Assembly: GCA_029891385.1 (NCBI GenBank)
Contig: CM057227.1
Location: 58,467,567 to 58,531,566, forward strand
Length of the DNA stretch: 64,000 bases
Reading direction: 5' to 3'
Origin: Erythroxylum novogranatense
Lineage: Eukaryota > Streptophyta > Magnoliopsida > Malpighiales > Erythroxylaceae
In this document: one piece after another, positions 35,639 to 47,598 of the stretch
Layout: the number at the start of each line of letters is the position of its first letter
How positions within the stretch are numbered: the first letter of the stretch is position 1
Notes under the pieces: generated by a model
Databases searched by the model: none
Told to the model about the DNA's origin: nothing
The model's input: the letters and a program-made list of their open reading frames with translations, nothing else
Program-made: the position numbers and the translations under genes

Positions 35639-38600
35639 TGTAGCATCCCACTCCCGCAAGACCCAAACTCGACATCGAGGATGATATCCGAGCTTGTGCC
35701 TTATGAGGGTGGTATGCTAGAACAGTCAATTACAGTCCGAAAACTCATTATGACATTTTTTTTTCTTTTTGAAAACGATTGTATACGCGGAAGTCAATAA
35801 CGGTTTGGGTTCGATTTAACACGAAAACATTTTCAATCATACACAATTTCAGTCCTAACAGACCCTCAACAGTATTTAAACCATCACATGCACAAAAATC
35901 CATAGCCAAACTTGGGCCCAATGCTATTCTTGAACAATTTCAGTAATCACATTACCAATTGGGGCCCTCTGAAATAACAGTACTATTCTGCGAAAAATGT
36001 AGAAATACAATTTTACACAAGACAGAACGACACTAATGCAGACATGAACTGATCCCGACCTCAAACTCTGACTTGCATATGGTAGGCATACTCCCATTGT
36101 CTAACGGGGTACTCTTCAATCCTGAAAAATAGTTGCAAGTTTGGGTGAGTTTGCGAACTCAATGAGAAACCATCATCGATGGTTCACTCAATTCATGCAT
36201 TATGCAAATAGTGTACATCATATTACAATAACACATTCAGAATACCATATAGCAATTTACAGGTTCTCATGCAATCACAGAACTCAGAAATTTCGCAAAT
36301 CAGTTAACACAATTGTATCATGCACTCTCGCCTATTTCCCATTCACTGAATTCAATCCAACCCAATGAGTATGCAATGCATATGTGACTCTTTCCCATTA
36401 CATTTCAGTGTTGTGACCGAGCGCTTAAATAGTGAACAGTATTCAGTAGACGCATCTAGGGAGTAGGAGAGCCCTCTGGGTATGCACTAACTCCCTTCGA
36501 GCTCGAGGCTCTTTTCGGTATCAGTAGCGACTCAGGTCACAACTGTTGCTATTATTGTCCGTTCATGCATTTGTGCATGAAATGCACAATCCCAATATAA
36601 TCACAGTCACATTGTCGTTAAAACCAATTTATCCCAACCAGTCAATTCATTCTCAATTATTGACAATAGTTCACAGTCATAGTCTATCACATGGGAAACA
36701 TATAAGTTTCTCAATCACAGGCAATTAACACTTCAATGTCAATTTCCCTTTCCCTCAGACCTTAGGTCCGGTATTTCAGTCACAAACAATTCTCACATAT
36801 ACATCATTTCATTCACATTTACAAATTATCACATTAAAGCATGACAAATTTCACTTTCACAAACAGTTTGCTCTTCAATGACAAAATTCACATATACCCA
36901 TCATCGTATCCCACCAAATTCTAATCACAGAACATTTAACAAATCCAGGATTGAGGAATCAACTAGGTTACTCACCTATACTTCCGAGCTACTGCATGGA
37001 AGTCCCAGCAATATCTGTGGAATGTTGTTCCATCGGTACCTCTATACAGTCAAATAATTTCCCATTACTAAATGCACAATTAGAATAATTTAATGATGCA
37101 CATGTTATAATTAACAGAATGTACGATGCATGTTCATGACCTTCCCTGCGCTATTTCCCAATTTCCACTTTCATTTGCCTTCAAACCGATTTTTCATACT
37201 ATAGACACTATCCCATTTAGACAATACCCTTATTCTCAAAGAAGACTTCAAAGCCAATATGTCTATACATTTAGTCAAATTCACCCATTATACTATATCT
37301 CTAAAACCTCAAAGGCATTGAATTTATTTCCAATGTCTCAAAATTATACTCCAATTATCATGAAACAACCCTTAGGTTGAAATAGGAAACCATGCTCAAC
37401 TTTCTTTCAATATTCGAGATCTCACTCATTTAATTTCAAACTTTCTTTCTTTACTTCAATTGTAGACCTCTCTCTCTAGATTATAACGAATCAAGAATCA
37501 CTTCAATTGGAGGTCTACATCGTTAGTAGCAAAAACTAAAATAAACCAATTCAGAAAAATGGTCCTCGCCGCAGCCTCAGAGCTCTCGCCGCGGCGTCCT
37601 GGAGTCACTCGCCGTGACGTGAAAAGACGCTCGCCGCGGTGTCTACACAGTGGCTCGTCACGACGTATAAATTCGCTCGTCGCGACGTCCAACTTACCGC
37701 TCATCGCGACGTCCCGCTCGTCGCGGCACCCCGTTCGTCGCGACGTATGGGTCTTGGGTCAACTTCTCCGATCATTTTTCACATTTCTCTCTCTAAATTA
37801 GCCATAACTCAACCTCAAACACTACAATATTTAACATTTAAACCCATCAATGCATTTATCTAACAAATCAACAACATAAAAACCATTCACTTACCAAATC
37901 GAACTTCCAATCTTCAAATCCCCGAAAATCTTCTCCAACCCCTAACACCCACGGTTCTCTCCCAAAGCCACACAAAACTTCATCTTCCTTAGGATTTAAG
38001 CTTTGCTTAAAAGTGGAGAAGAAGCAAGCAAATGGACAAACAAAATCGAGAAGGGGATCGAAAATCAACAAGGAAGAAGAAAGAAGCAAGCCCTAGGGTG
38101 AAGGAAAAAGCTTTTCTGCCAATTTCAAAATCTAAGACATTTAAAGAGGGGTGCTCTCTTTTCCTAAAACACCCGTCAAGTTCCTTTTTCTTTTTTCAAA
38201 ATCATTTCCGGTCCAATTCGTCTCCAAATTCCAATGGTTGGGCATATAAATTTCTAAAATCATAAATCTAATTTTCCATGGCCATTGGACAGTTATTTCA
38301 GTACTATACAATCAATCAGTCCGTCACTCGAAAAATTTTCCGGTCCGAACTTTTTCTCCCAAATTTTCCAGATAATTTCTAAGGGTCACTATCAAGTGAC
38401 AATCACTCTAAAACAGTTCCAATTCCAATTCTCAAGCACAATTATCTCAGAAATTACAAAACAGATCATATTCACAAATAAATGCCGGGAATTGACATGA
38501 ATGCATATACATATATGTGCCTGTGCCAAATGTCTTATTCCTCTTTATACCGAGAGGCCAAATGCATGCTCATATCAAATATGCAATTTGACCTACAAGA

Positions 38601-38649
38601 CCATCCCAATTTACCAATATAACCTTCCCATCGTTGATGGGATGCTACA
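35639..38649 (-). repeat. GypE 5' LTR, complete
   Basis: 3011 bp with TGTAGCATCCC at the minus-strand start (38649) and GGGATGCTACA at its end (35639). The inverted terminal words are unusually long for an LTR. It holds the second copy of the palindrome array. Confidence 0.9.
37566..37748. repeat. CGTCGCGACG-type palindrome array in GypE 5' LTR
   Basis: Nine units begin at 37566, 37586, 37609, 37631, 37655, 37677, 37701, 37718 and 37735; spacings 20, 23, 22, 24, 22, 24, 17 and 17. It differs from the other LTR by single bases and by the length of the last spacer. Confidence 0.88.
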
Positions 38650-38757
38650 CTTTGTAATTTCAAGAGGATACACAGCAGTAGTTGTAAGAATTTCGACAAG
38701 AGACAAAAGAAAGACAACAGAGGATGGAACATCTAATGGGTCAAATGGAAATAAGGC
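38650..38757 (+). mobile_element. NonB3 interior fragment between GypE and GypD
   Basis: The 108 bp match, in reverse complement, the NonB2 gag-like reading frame around 27025-27130 (for example GACAAGAGACAAAAG against the NonB2 counterpart, and AATGGGTCA). It shows that GypE and GypD entered the same NonB element. The upstream part of NonB3, with its 5' LTR, must lie beyond the left end of GypE, outside the window. Confidence 0.85.
38753..38757. repeat. Target-site duplication AAGGC (left, GypD)
   Basis: AAGGC precedes the GypD LTR and follows it at 47599-47603. NonB2 has the corresponding site once, as AAGCC on the plus-sense reading near 27020. Confidence 0.85.
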
Positions 38758-40572
38758 TGTTGGACCCCGCTGTCGGAGCCCAACATCGAACATGAGAGCG
38801 TGGTACTGTATGCATGAGGTGAAACATGATAATTAAGTGATTAAGGGAAAAGACCATCGGAAGCTCGATGGACCCACCATGAACAAACTCAAAACTTGCT
38901 TTCATGATTTAAATCAAACACATCCATAAATAATTATCCAAAAGATGAGTTTACCAAGCTTTAAGAACATTTCAAACCAAATTACAACTTGAGTTCAAGA
39001 GCCAAAATACAAAATACACTTGAAACAATAAACTTGAAATGTAACTAAAGCCTTGACTTCAAAAAAATACATCATAACAAAATGAAAATGGAGTGTTGCC
39101 ATAACTCGTAACTCACTCGGTCTCTTGCTCGTCACCTGAATGGGGGAGATTAGAGGGGTAAGCTATAAAGCTCGTGGGAACATATTTATAATATTGAAAT
39201 AAGCAAAAGTAATAAAAATAACTCATTGTTGTGGAACTTGTTGAAATCATAGCAATTGAACATGCTTGAGGCATTATCTTGAAATGCTTGAATCTTGAAC
39301 AATTCATGATGCATGATTCATAATAATAGATCATAAACACATAACATAACATGATGGTTTGGGTTAGTCCCTGATTCATGACGTGCTACACATTCCCATC
39401 AAAATGGTTATGTGTAGACGTGAATCGTGAGGGAATCCTTGTGAAACCCCTGTGCCACTTGCGGGCAAAGGAAGAAGCCTTTTTGTGAGTCAATGTGCAC
39501 TTGACTGTTCGTGAGGGACATACCGCAAACCCACATAACATGCATGATTCAAAGTCTTGTAAACTTGATTGCCCAACTGGCACTTGCTTGTAAACTTGCT
39601 TTTTATAAATTTCGTAAAACATGATTTCATGTACATATATTCTTGAAAGGAGAAAACCCCTTTTTAAAACTTTTTAACACTCATGGATGCAAATCATATA
39701 GCAAAATATAATAATTTATAATAGCATGTAATGCAATCATTGATGATGCAATTTAGAGCATTAAATCTTTCTTGATTTGAACAAAACAATGAGTGACTTA
39801 TGTCTTCTATTATAAACATAAACCCACCTTGAATTCCTTGCTTAAACTTGTCTAGGAATGAGTTTCCTCTTGATCCTCTTACTCCTCTTTCCTCACTTGA
39901 TTTCCTAAAATAAGAACCAAAATCTCATTCAAAAACTCATGCTGAAACAATATTTCCATTCTTAACTTCCATCCAAAATTTCATATCCTTAGAGACTGAT
40001 TCAGAACTTCACTACTTCACAAAACTTGAAGATCTATGACTCTTGTTTACAACGCATAAAAAATCACCTCAAAAGAACTTTAGCAACAAAAGATGTGCCC
40101 AAAACACTAAAATCTATCCTTGCTGAAAATCGAAGACTCGTCGCGGCGAACATTCTCTGCTCGTCGCGACGAAAGACATATTAGGGTTTTAAAGCATTCT
40201 AAATAAGAAGAAACAATCATATACTTACCCGAGAATGCTTCAGATCCTTCGAGAAATTGCCAACCTTAGTTTCCTCTTTTTCTTCTTCTTCTCCCTCTCT
40301 TCCTACGACTCTCTCTTCTCTTCCTCTCTTCTTCTTATCTTCCTTTCTTTTCTTTTCTTCTCTCTAACTCTTTCCTTAAGCCTAAAAGAATGAGCAAGGA
40401 CTATAATGCCCCTCTATACAAGCCTTAAACCTCTTACCCTTAAGTGATCTTCCATGTTTACCCTCATATTTTTCCCTTATACACTTCCACTAAAATCAAA
40501 CTATGCAACAATTAACACAATCTACTTAATTCATACCTAATAACATCAAGAAAAACAATTTGGGGCCCAACA
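38758..40572 (-). repeat. GypD 3' LTR (with 358-bp deletion)
   Basis: 1815 bp, TGTTGGACCCC...GGGCCCAACA on the plus strand. Compared with 45454-47598 it lacks the section equal to about 46869-47226; the deletion ends share CAT. Only two of the palindrome units remain (near 40138 and 40162). Confidence 0.9.
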
Positions 40573-40591
40573 TTTCTCCCCCTCTTAAAAG

Positions 40592-40611
40592 AAATTTCGG
40601 CCTCAAAATTT
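40592..40611. repeat. PPT-proximal inverted repeat, GypD (decayed)
   Basis: AAATTTCG-GCCT-CAAAATTT is a mutated form of the perfect hairpin in GypC, GypE and GypG, 19 bp from the LTR. The PPT AAGAGGGGGAGAAA (minus strand) lies at 40573-40586. Confidence 0.75.
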
Positions 40612-41082
40612 ACCTGAATCATCGAAAAGACTTGGAAACTTCTCTTTCATGGCGTCCATAGGCTCCCACGTGGCTTCTTCCACTGAATGGTTCCTCCACA
40701 GAACTTTGACTAGCTGAACTGTCTTATGCTTGAGGACCTTTTCCTTTGTGTCCAAGATCTCTATTGGAATTTCCTCGTAACTAAAGTCGTCTCTTAACTG
40801 AACCTCTGAAACCTGAATGATATGAGAAGGATCTGATCTATACCTCCTCAGCATGAAAACATGGAAGACATCGTGAATCTGAGACAATTCTGGCGACAAC
40901 GCCAACCTGTAAGCTAGTGGTCCGATCCTCTCAAGAATCTCATAAGGACCCACATATCTTGGACTCAACTTGCCTTTCTTGCCAAACCTCATTACCCCTT
41001 TCCAAGGAGACGTCTTAGGAAATACCTTCTCACCAACTTCATACTCCATCTCCTTACGATGAGCATCAGTGTAACTCTTCAT
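40603..41082 (-). pseudogene. GypD integrase C-terminus and chromodomain
   Basis: The open 159-codon piece starts at MKSYTDAHRKEMEYEVGEKVF, followed by KLSPRYVGPYEILERIGPLAYRL, the integrase GPF/Y-type module. It closes with a chromodomain-like segment (EILDTKEKVLKHKTVQLVKV then EEATWEPMDAMKEKFPSLF). Such chromodomains steer chromovirus integration to marked chromatin. It is separated from the integrase core by a frameshift near 41125. This C-terminal type marks the Tekay/Del clade. Confidence 0.92.
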
Positions 41083-42056
41083 CCTATCCTGAGCTGCCTT
41101 AAGCCGCTGCTTAACCAGATAACTTTATCAATGGTCATCTGGATCAATTTTGGTCCTACCAGTTTCCTCTCTCCTTCTTCATCCCAACATATCGGAGTCC
41201 TACACCTCCTTCCATACAATGCCTCATATGGAGCCATCTGAATGCTCGAATGGTACGAATTATTATAAGCAAATTCGACCAATGGCAAATGCTCATCCCA
41301 AGCTCCCTTGAAATCCAACACACATGCCCTGAGCATTCCCTCAAGTGTTCGAATGGTCCTCTCAGATTGACCATCCGTTTGAGGGTGAAATGCCATACTA
41401 AAATGCAGCTTAGTACCTAAAGCTTCCTGCAAGCTTCTCCATAATCTCGAAGTAAACCGAGGATCCCTTTCAGACACTATAGAATCTGGAATCCTATGCA
41501 ATCTTACTACCTCATCAATGTACTTCTTGGCTAACACATGCAACGAATCAATCAGCTTAATTGCCAGAAAATGAGCTGACTTCGTCAACCGATCCACAAT
41601 AACCTATATGGCATCATGCTTCCTACTAGTCTTCGGCAATCCCATCAGAAAATCCATGGTTACTCTTTGCCACTTCCACTCAGGAATGGACAATGGCCTT
41701 AACTTTCCTAAAGGTGCCTAGTGTTCAGCCTTGACTTGCTGACACACGAGACACTTACTGACAAACTCTGCTACATCCCTCTTCATGCCCTTCCACCAAA
41801 AATGCTCTCTCAAATCCCTGTACATCCTGGTACTACCTGGGTGCATGGCATAAGGCGCATTGTGTGCCTCATCCAAAATCTCATCCTTAACCTCCCTGCT
41901 GTCTGGAATACAAAGTCTATCCCCCATTGTCATGAGTTCATCCTCTCTCACTACTACCTCAGAAACCTTACCATTCTGAATTTCCTTTCGAAGCTTGCTC
42001 AAATCTGCATCCTGTTCCTGCAACTCCTTAACCTTCTCCCTGAGTATCGTCCTCAT
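41079..42056 (-). pseudogene. GypD integrase core with two in-frame TAG codons
   Basis: The zinc-binding part lies at 42056-41718 and ends CLVCQQVKAEH before a TAG (41720-41718). The same frame continues through PEWKWQRVTMDF to a second TAG at 41606-41604 (AI, stop, VIVDRLTKSAHF). It then runs open to 41079 with SERDPRFTSRLW and HPQTDGQSERT, which supply the acidic residues of the catalytic triad. Family proteins have glutamine and tryptophan at the two stop positions, as I recall. The enzyme would insert the cDNA. Confidence 0.92.
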
Positions 42057-42089
42057 TATGAAATTAGCTAGGAGGCAATTTGGTTCCTC

Positions 42090-42554
42090 CTACTTCAAGC
42101 TTATCTTAAGCTTGGCCATCTCTTCCAATAAAGGAAGATAAACTGTCTGAACATGGACAATAGAAGACTTCCTACTCAAAGCATCCGCCACTACATTCGC
42201 TTTGCCTGGATGGTACTTAATCAACAAATCATAATCCTTGAGTAACTCAATCCACCTTCTCTGTCTCAAATTCAATTCCTTCTGACTCAGTAGGTACTTG
42301 AGACTCTTGTGATCAGTATAGATCCTCGTCTGAACTCCATAAAGATAATGCCTCAAAATCTTTAAGGCAAAGATCACTGCTGCCAACTCCAAATCATGAG
42401 TTGGATAATTCAACTCAAACGGCTTAAGTTGCCTTGAAACATAAGCTATCACCCTGTCTCCCTGCATCAACACACAACCGAGACCCTTCCTCGAAGCGTC
42501 ACTATACACTGTATAGCCCTCATCACCGTAAAGCGAGAATCGATCTTGGAGCAC
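42090..42554 (-). pseudogene. GypD RNase H
   Basis: The piece contains [33 protein letters not shown] and [11 protein letters not shown], the Ty3 RNase H blocks, then [17 protein letters not shown] frameshift near 42530 joins it to RT. A TAG at 42092-42090 ends it, and the next codons in the same frame lead straight into the integrase zinc region. Confidence 0.92.
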
Positions 42555-43815
42555 TTGTCAACCTGTGCTTGAGCTCCTCAAAGCTCTTCTGGCATTCATC
42601 AGTCCAATTAAACTTCTGATTCTTCCTCAATAGCTTGGTCATCGAAGCAGCTATCATGGAGAATCCTTCTACAAACCTCCTGTAATAACCTGCTAGACCC
42701 AGAAAACTCCTCACCTTTGTCACTATCTTGGGTGCATTCCAATTCACCACTGCTTCAACTTTCCTCGGGTCAACATGTACACCATCCTGCGAAATCACAT
42801 GTCCAAGGAATGTCACCTCATGAAGCCAAAACTCACACTTGCAGAACTTAGCATAAAGCTCTCTCTCCCTCAAAGTCAGCAATACAATCCTGAGATGCTC
42901 CTCATGCTCTTCCTCGCTCTTAGAATACACCAGAATGTCATCTATAAATACTATGACAAACTGATCCATAAACTCCTTGAAGACCCTATTCATAAGATCC
43001 ATAAAAGCAGCTGGAGCATTGGTCAAGCCGAATAGCATAACCAAAAACTCATAGTGCCCATATCGAGTCCTGAATGTTGTCTTGCTTACATCAGACTCCT
43101 TGATTCTGAGCTGATGATAACCTGACCTGAGATCGATCTTGGAGAAAACCCTAGCTCCCTGCAGCTGGTCAAACAGATCATCTATTCGTGGCAATGGATA
43201 CTTGTTCTTAATTGTCACCTTGTTGAGTCTCCGATAGTCAATACACATCCGCCATGATCCATCCTTCTTCTTGACAAACAGAACCGGTGCTCCCCAAGGA
43301 GACGAACTCGGTCGGACATACCCTTTCTCTAACAGTTCCTCCAACTGTTCCTTCAACTCCCTCAACTCAGCTGGACCCATCCTATAAGGCGCTATTGAAA
43401 TTGGTGCGGTTCTGGGAATCAAGTCAATGGCAAACTCGATTTCCCTCACCGGCGGCAAACCTGGCAATTCCTCTGGGAACACATCTGGAAACTCCCTCAC
43501 AATCGGAAGGTCCTCTAACTTCCCTTCATTCATATCGGCATCCACAACATGTGCCAAGAAAGCTTCACACCCCTGGCCCATCATTTTTCCCGCTAACATA
43601 GCTAAAATCAGTTTTGGCGATGGTGTCTTCCTGTCCCCTCTGAAGATTACCTTCTCACAGCTGCCCAGATCGAATTCCACCTCTTTCCGACCACAATCCA
43701 GCTTTGCCAGATATTTCTCCATAACATCCATCCCTAGAATGACATCCAACCCCCTTAGGTCTAGAGGTAGTAAGTCCACTACCAATCTAGCACCATCAAT
43801 GAAAAGCTCACAATC
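42523..43815 (-). pseudogene. GypD reverse transcriptase
   Basis: Long open stretch starting right after the TAG at 43818-43816. It carries the protease C-terminal text [13 protein letters not shown], then the RT blocks [44 protein letters not shown] and the catalytic FIDDILVYS at 42948-42922, then the thumb [14 protein letters not shown] and the RNase H start. It is about 420 codons without a break, the best kept pol part in the window. It would copy RNA to cDNA from the tRNA-Met primer. Confidence 0.95.
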
Positions 43816-44172
43816 CTAAAATACCTGACTGATCACCACATTCCTCCCTAGAGGAGTAATGACAAGCAGAGGTCTATCCAACGGTAAAGAATTCACACCA
43901 TGCAATGTTATGCCTGTAGAAACAAATGAATGCGTGGAACCAGAATCAATTAAAACAAATATTGCTGAATCAAGCAATTGAGCCATACCCGTGACAACCT
44001 CATGCGCAGCTGTAACTTCCTCCCTAGTCATGGCAAACACTCTTGCTGGAGCCTGACCCCTTGGCCTTCCTGGAGGAATAGCCTTCCTCGCAGTCCCAGA
44101 GCTGCCTACCTTAGTAACTGGCCTGGTTCCCACTATCTCTACACGCCTTGGAGCTTGAAACTGCGACCCTTC
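43816..44172 (-). pseudogene. GypD protease
   Basis: In frame between two TAG codons. The active-site text VLIDSGSTHSFVS (DSGSTHSF at 43947-43924) is the aspartic protease block of Ty3/gypsy elements. The upstream text MAQLLDSAIF is a linker. It ends at TAG 43818-43816, with DCELF following in the same frame and leading into RT. Confidence 0.93.
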
Positions 44173-44784
44173 CTATTTCGATGCCTGAGGACAGTCCCTG
44201 AACTTATGCCCTTTCTCTCCACATTTGAAACAGACTCCAAGCAATTTGAGACACTCTCCCTGGTGATGTTTCCCACACTGGTCACATAACGGGTTGGTGA
44301 ACCAACCCTTTCCTGCTCTTCCAGTGCCTCCCTCATTAGAGGCTTGCCCTGAAACAGCCCTCACCTGCTTGTTCCTGGTAACTCCACTGCTACCCACTTC
44401 ACTCTGACTGTAAGAGCTCCTCGTGCTCCTTTCAGGCATAGAAGCACTAACACCCTTGTTGAAAGTCTGCTCCCTGTTCCTCCTCTTCCTGCTTACTTCA
44501 TTCCTGATATTCTCCAGTTTCTTAGCCTGGAGCGCCGCATCCACCAATTGCTGGTAGTCACAGAAATTGTGGATCAAGACTTTCTCCCTGATCCCCAAGT
44601 GAGGACCTCCTTCAAACTTACGACACTTGTCTTCTTCTTTCGCCACGATGTTAGCTGCATAACGAGAAAGATGTGTGAACTTCAGCTCATACTCGCTCAC
44701 ACTCATGTCCCTCTGAGTGAGGTTCAAGAATTCTCTGGCCTTCTCTTGCACATAGACCCTGGAGAGATACTTCTTTCTGAACAC
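44173..44784 (-). pseudogene. GypD gag C-terminal half with zinc knuckle
   Basis: The frame opens at MFRKKYLSRVYVQEKAREFL and holds the retrotransposon gag core (MSVSEYELKFTHLSRYA), a basic linker and the knuckle CFKCGEKGHKFRDC at about 44232-44191, which binds RNA. A TAG at 44175-44173 separates it from protease in the same frame. A frameshift near 44800 separates it from the gag N-terminus. Confidence 0.93.
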
Positions 44785-44845
44785 TTCTACAAAGTCCCTC
44801 CATGTCAGCTCCGAAGGAACAATCGACCGTGAGGCATCGATTCCA

Positions 44846-45298
44846 CTAATGCAAAGTCGTCACCTGCAATGATCGATCATAATCTAGCTTCTCTTCATCT
44901 GTGCATCTCATCTGAACTAGAACCCTCTCGGTCCTCTTCAACCAGGCTTCAGCCTCTTCTGGATTTGTCGTCCCACTGAAATCCACAGCCCCAAACTTAC
45001 GGAGCTTATCATACTGCCCACTCCTGTCTACTGGAACTTGGATCGGAATCTGAGATCTCTGACCCATAGCATACGAGAAAGCCTTAGCAAAGGCTTGAAA
45101 GAAGCTCAGATCCATGGGATTTCCTTGAGGCATAGGAGGAGGCGGAGGAGGTACTTCTTGTTGCAAACTAGGTGCCTCAGAAATCAGAAACGAATGTGTC
45201 CCAGCATCCTGTGGAACATGGGATTCATCCGTGCTCCCCTGACGAGAATGAGATCGAGTCATAGCTCCCCGAGTTCTCTTTCGAGGTGGCATGTTCAC
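44846..45298 (-). pseudogene. GypD gag N-terminal half
   Basis: The start is MNMPPRKRTRG at 45298 or the second methionine at 45292, which fits the usual MPPR start of this family. A proline-rich stretch (PPPPPPMPQG) follows, then the gag core text FSGTTNPEEAEAWLKRTERV. It runs off frame near 44850 (after QVTTLH). The start codon lies about 140 bases inside the PBS. Confidence 0.92.
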
Positions 45299-45436
45299 TC
45301 CTTGAATATAAAACCATTGAAAACTTTAGTTCAAGTAAGACAAGATTCAAAATATGCAAAAATAGTTCAAATCATGTAAAACAATGCAAGTCATTACTTG
45401 AAAGCAATGCCATGCAGCCCTAGCAAAAACCTAGGC

Positions 45437-45448
45437 GCTCTGATACCA
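45437..45448 (-). other. GypD primer-binding site
   Basis: TGGTATCAGAGC on the minus strand, five bases after the LTR end; complementary to initiator tRNA-Met. Confidence 0.9.
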
Positions 45449-45453
45449 CAACA

Positions 45454-47598
45454 TATTGGACCCCGCTGCCGGAGCCCAACATCGGACATGAGAGCGTGGT
45501 ACTGTATGCATGAGGTGAAACATGATAATTAAGCGATTAAGGGAAAAGACCATAGGAACCTCGATGGACCCACCGTGAACAAAATCAAAACTTGCTTTCA
45601 TGATTTAAATCAAACACATCCATAAATAATTATCCAAAAGATGAGTTTACAAAGCTTTAAGAACATTTCAAACCAAATTACAACTTGAGTTTAAGAGCCA
45701 AAATACAAAATACACTTGAACTAATAACTTCAAATATAACTAAAGCCTTGACTTCAAAAAAATACATCATAACAAAATGAAAATGGAGTGCTGCAATAAC
45801 TCGTGACTCACTCGATCTCTTGCTCGTCACCTGAATGGGGGAGATTAGAGGGGGTGAGCTATAAAGCTCGTGGGAACATATTTATAATATTGAAATATGC
45901 AGAAGTAATAAAAAATAACTCATTACCGTGGTACTTGTTGAAATCATAGCAATTGAACATGCTTGAGGCATTATCTTGAAATGCTTGAATCTTGAACAAT
46001 TCATGATGCATGATTCATAATAACAGATCATAAACACATAACATAACATGATGGTTTGGGTTAGTCCCTGATTTATGACGTGCTACACATTCCCATCAAA
46101 ATGGTTATGTGTAGACGTAGTTCGTGAGGGAATCCTTGTGAGAAACCCTGTGCCACTTACAGGCAGGCGGGACAAGCCTTTTCGTGATTCAATGTGCACT
46201 TGACTGTTCGTGAGGGGCATACCGCAAACCCATATAACATGCATGATTCAAAGTCTTGTAAACTTGATTGCCCAACTGGCACTTGCTTGTAAACTTACTT
46301 TTCATATATTTCGTAAAACATGATTTCATGTACATATATTCTTGAAAGGAGAAAACCCCTTTTTAAAACTTTTTAACACTCATGGATGCAAATCATAAAA
46401 TCATTTATAATAGCATGTAATGCAATCATTGATGATGTAATTTAGAGCATTAAATCTTTCTTGATTTGAACAAAACAATGAGTGACTTATGTCTTCTATT
46501 ATAAACATGAACCCACCTTGAATTCCTTGCTTAAACTTGTCTAGGAATGAGTTTCCTCTTGATCCTCTTGCTCCTCTTGCCTCACTTGATTTCCTAAAAT
46601 AAGAACCAAAATCCTATTCAAAAACTCATGCTGAAACAATATTTCTATTCTTAACTTCCATCCAAAATTTCATATCCTTAGAGACTGATGCAGAACTTCA
46701 CTACTTCACAAAACTTGAAGATCTATGACTCTAGTTTACAACGCATCAAAAATCACCTTAAAAGGACTTTCTCAACAAAAGATGTGCCCAAAACACTAAA
46801 ATCTATCCTTGCTGAAAATCGAAGACTCGTCGCGGCGAACAGCCTTCGCTCGTCGCGACGAAAGACATCTGCCTTGCACGTCGCGACGAACGACTTGTGT
46901 ACGTCGCGACGAACAACCTCGCGCACGTCGCGACGAACTACTCGTTCCCGCCGCGGCGAACAGTCTCGTGCACGTCGTGACGAACGGCCTGGTGCACATC
47001 GCAATGTGCGGGTCTGGAGAACGACTCCGAACCCAACTTTCTTGCATTGTCCCAGCTAAATCCTTCCCCTCTTTCACGAGCAACACATTTCAACCTTAGT
47101 TCATGCTTAATACTTCATTTCTAAACTCATTCAACAAAAAATCACCAACAGAAACAACAACCCAAAGAATTTCTACCAATTTTTCCCATAAACCCTAAAC
47201 CATCGTTTCCTACTCATTCTAAACCATATTAGGGTTTTAAAGCATTCTAAACAAGAAGAAATAATCGTATACTTACCCGAGAATGCTTCAGATCCTTCGA
47301 GAAATCGCCAACCTTAGTTTCCTCTTTTTCTTCTTCTTCTCCCTCTCTTCCTACGACTCTCTCTTCTCTTCCTCTCTTCTTCTTATCTTCCTTTCTTTTC
47401 TTTTCTTCTCTCTAACTGCAAGGACTATAATGCCCCTCTATACAAGCCTTAAACCTCTTACCCTTAAACGATCTTCCATGTTTGCCCTCATATATTTTTC
47501 CCTTATACACTTCCACTAAAATCAAACTATGCAACAATTAACACAATCTACTTAATTCATACCTAATAACATCAAGGAAAACAATTTGGGGACCAAAA
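45454..47598 (-). repeat. GypD 5' LTR
   Basis: 2145 bp. Both terminal words are mutated (TATTGG in place of TGTTGG on the left; GGACCAAAA in place of GTCCAACA on the right), but the AAGGC duplication fixes the right end. It contains the full eight-unit palindrome array. Confidence 0.88.
46828..47008. repeat. CGTCGCGACG palindrome array in GypD 5' LTR
   Basis: Eight units start at 46828, 46851, 46879, 46902, 46926, 46949, 46973 and 46997, with spacings of 23, 28, 23, 24, 23, 24 and 24 bp. Most have the perfect core CGTCGCGACG followed by AAC; two read CGCGGCG; the last is degenerate. The array ends GTGCGGGTCTGG, as the GypE array ends GTGCGGGTCCTGG, so the two islands are probably homologous. 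Confidence 0.9.

Larger units (their letters stand above)
29417..38649 (-). mobile_element. GypE: large non-autonomous gypsy element
   Basis: Two LTRs on the minus strand (TGTAGCATCCC or TGTAACATCCC starts) enclose a 3.6 kb interior without a recognisable gag or pol. A tRNA-Met PBS and a PPT with the AAATTTCGTCCTCGAAATTT hairpin fix the orientation. The 3' LTR is cut at 29417 by NonB2, so the element's left end lies outside. The design (3.0 kb LTRs, non-coding interior) fits a LARD-type derivative of the Tekay/Del group. It is inserted in NonB3, whose sequence resumes at 38650. Confidence 0.88.
38758..47598 (-). mobile_element. GypD: Tekay/Del-type chromovirus, full length but defective
   Basis: 8.84 kb with LTRs of 1815 and 2145 bp, AAGGC target duplications, a tRNA-Met PBS and a PPT. 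On the minus strand it encodes gag, zinc knuckle, protease, RT, RNase H, integrase and a C-terminal chromodomain, the order of Ty3/gypsy chromoviruses. Five in-frame TAG codons and at least three frameshifts disable it. It is the only element here with gypsy enzymes and shares end signals with GypC, GypE and GypG. Confidence 0.95.

Noticed and set aside
46828..47008. CRISPR-like pattern of short palindromic repeats with regular spacers
   Set aside because: Repeats are only 10-17 bp, imperfect, inside eukaryotic LTRs, and no cas gene is present.
46688..47099. Arginine-rich open frames over the GypD palindrome array on both strands
   Set aside because: Same cause: repeat translation within an LTR, opposite to or overlapping the element sense, and no protein in the other LTR copy.
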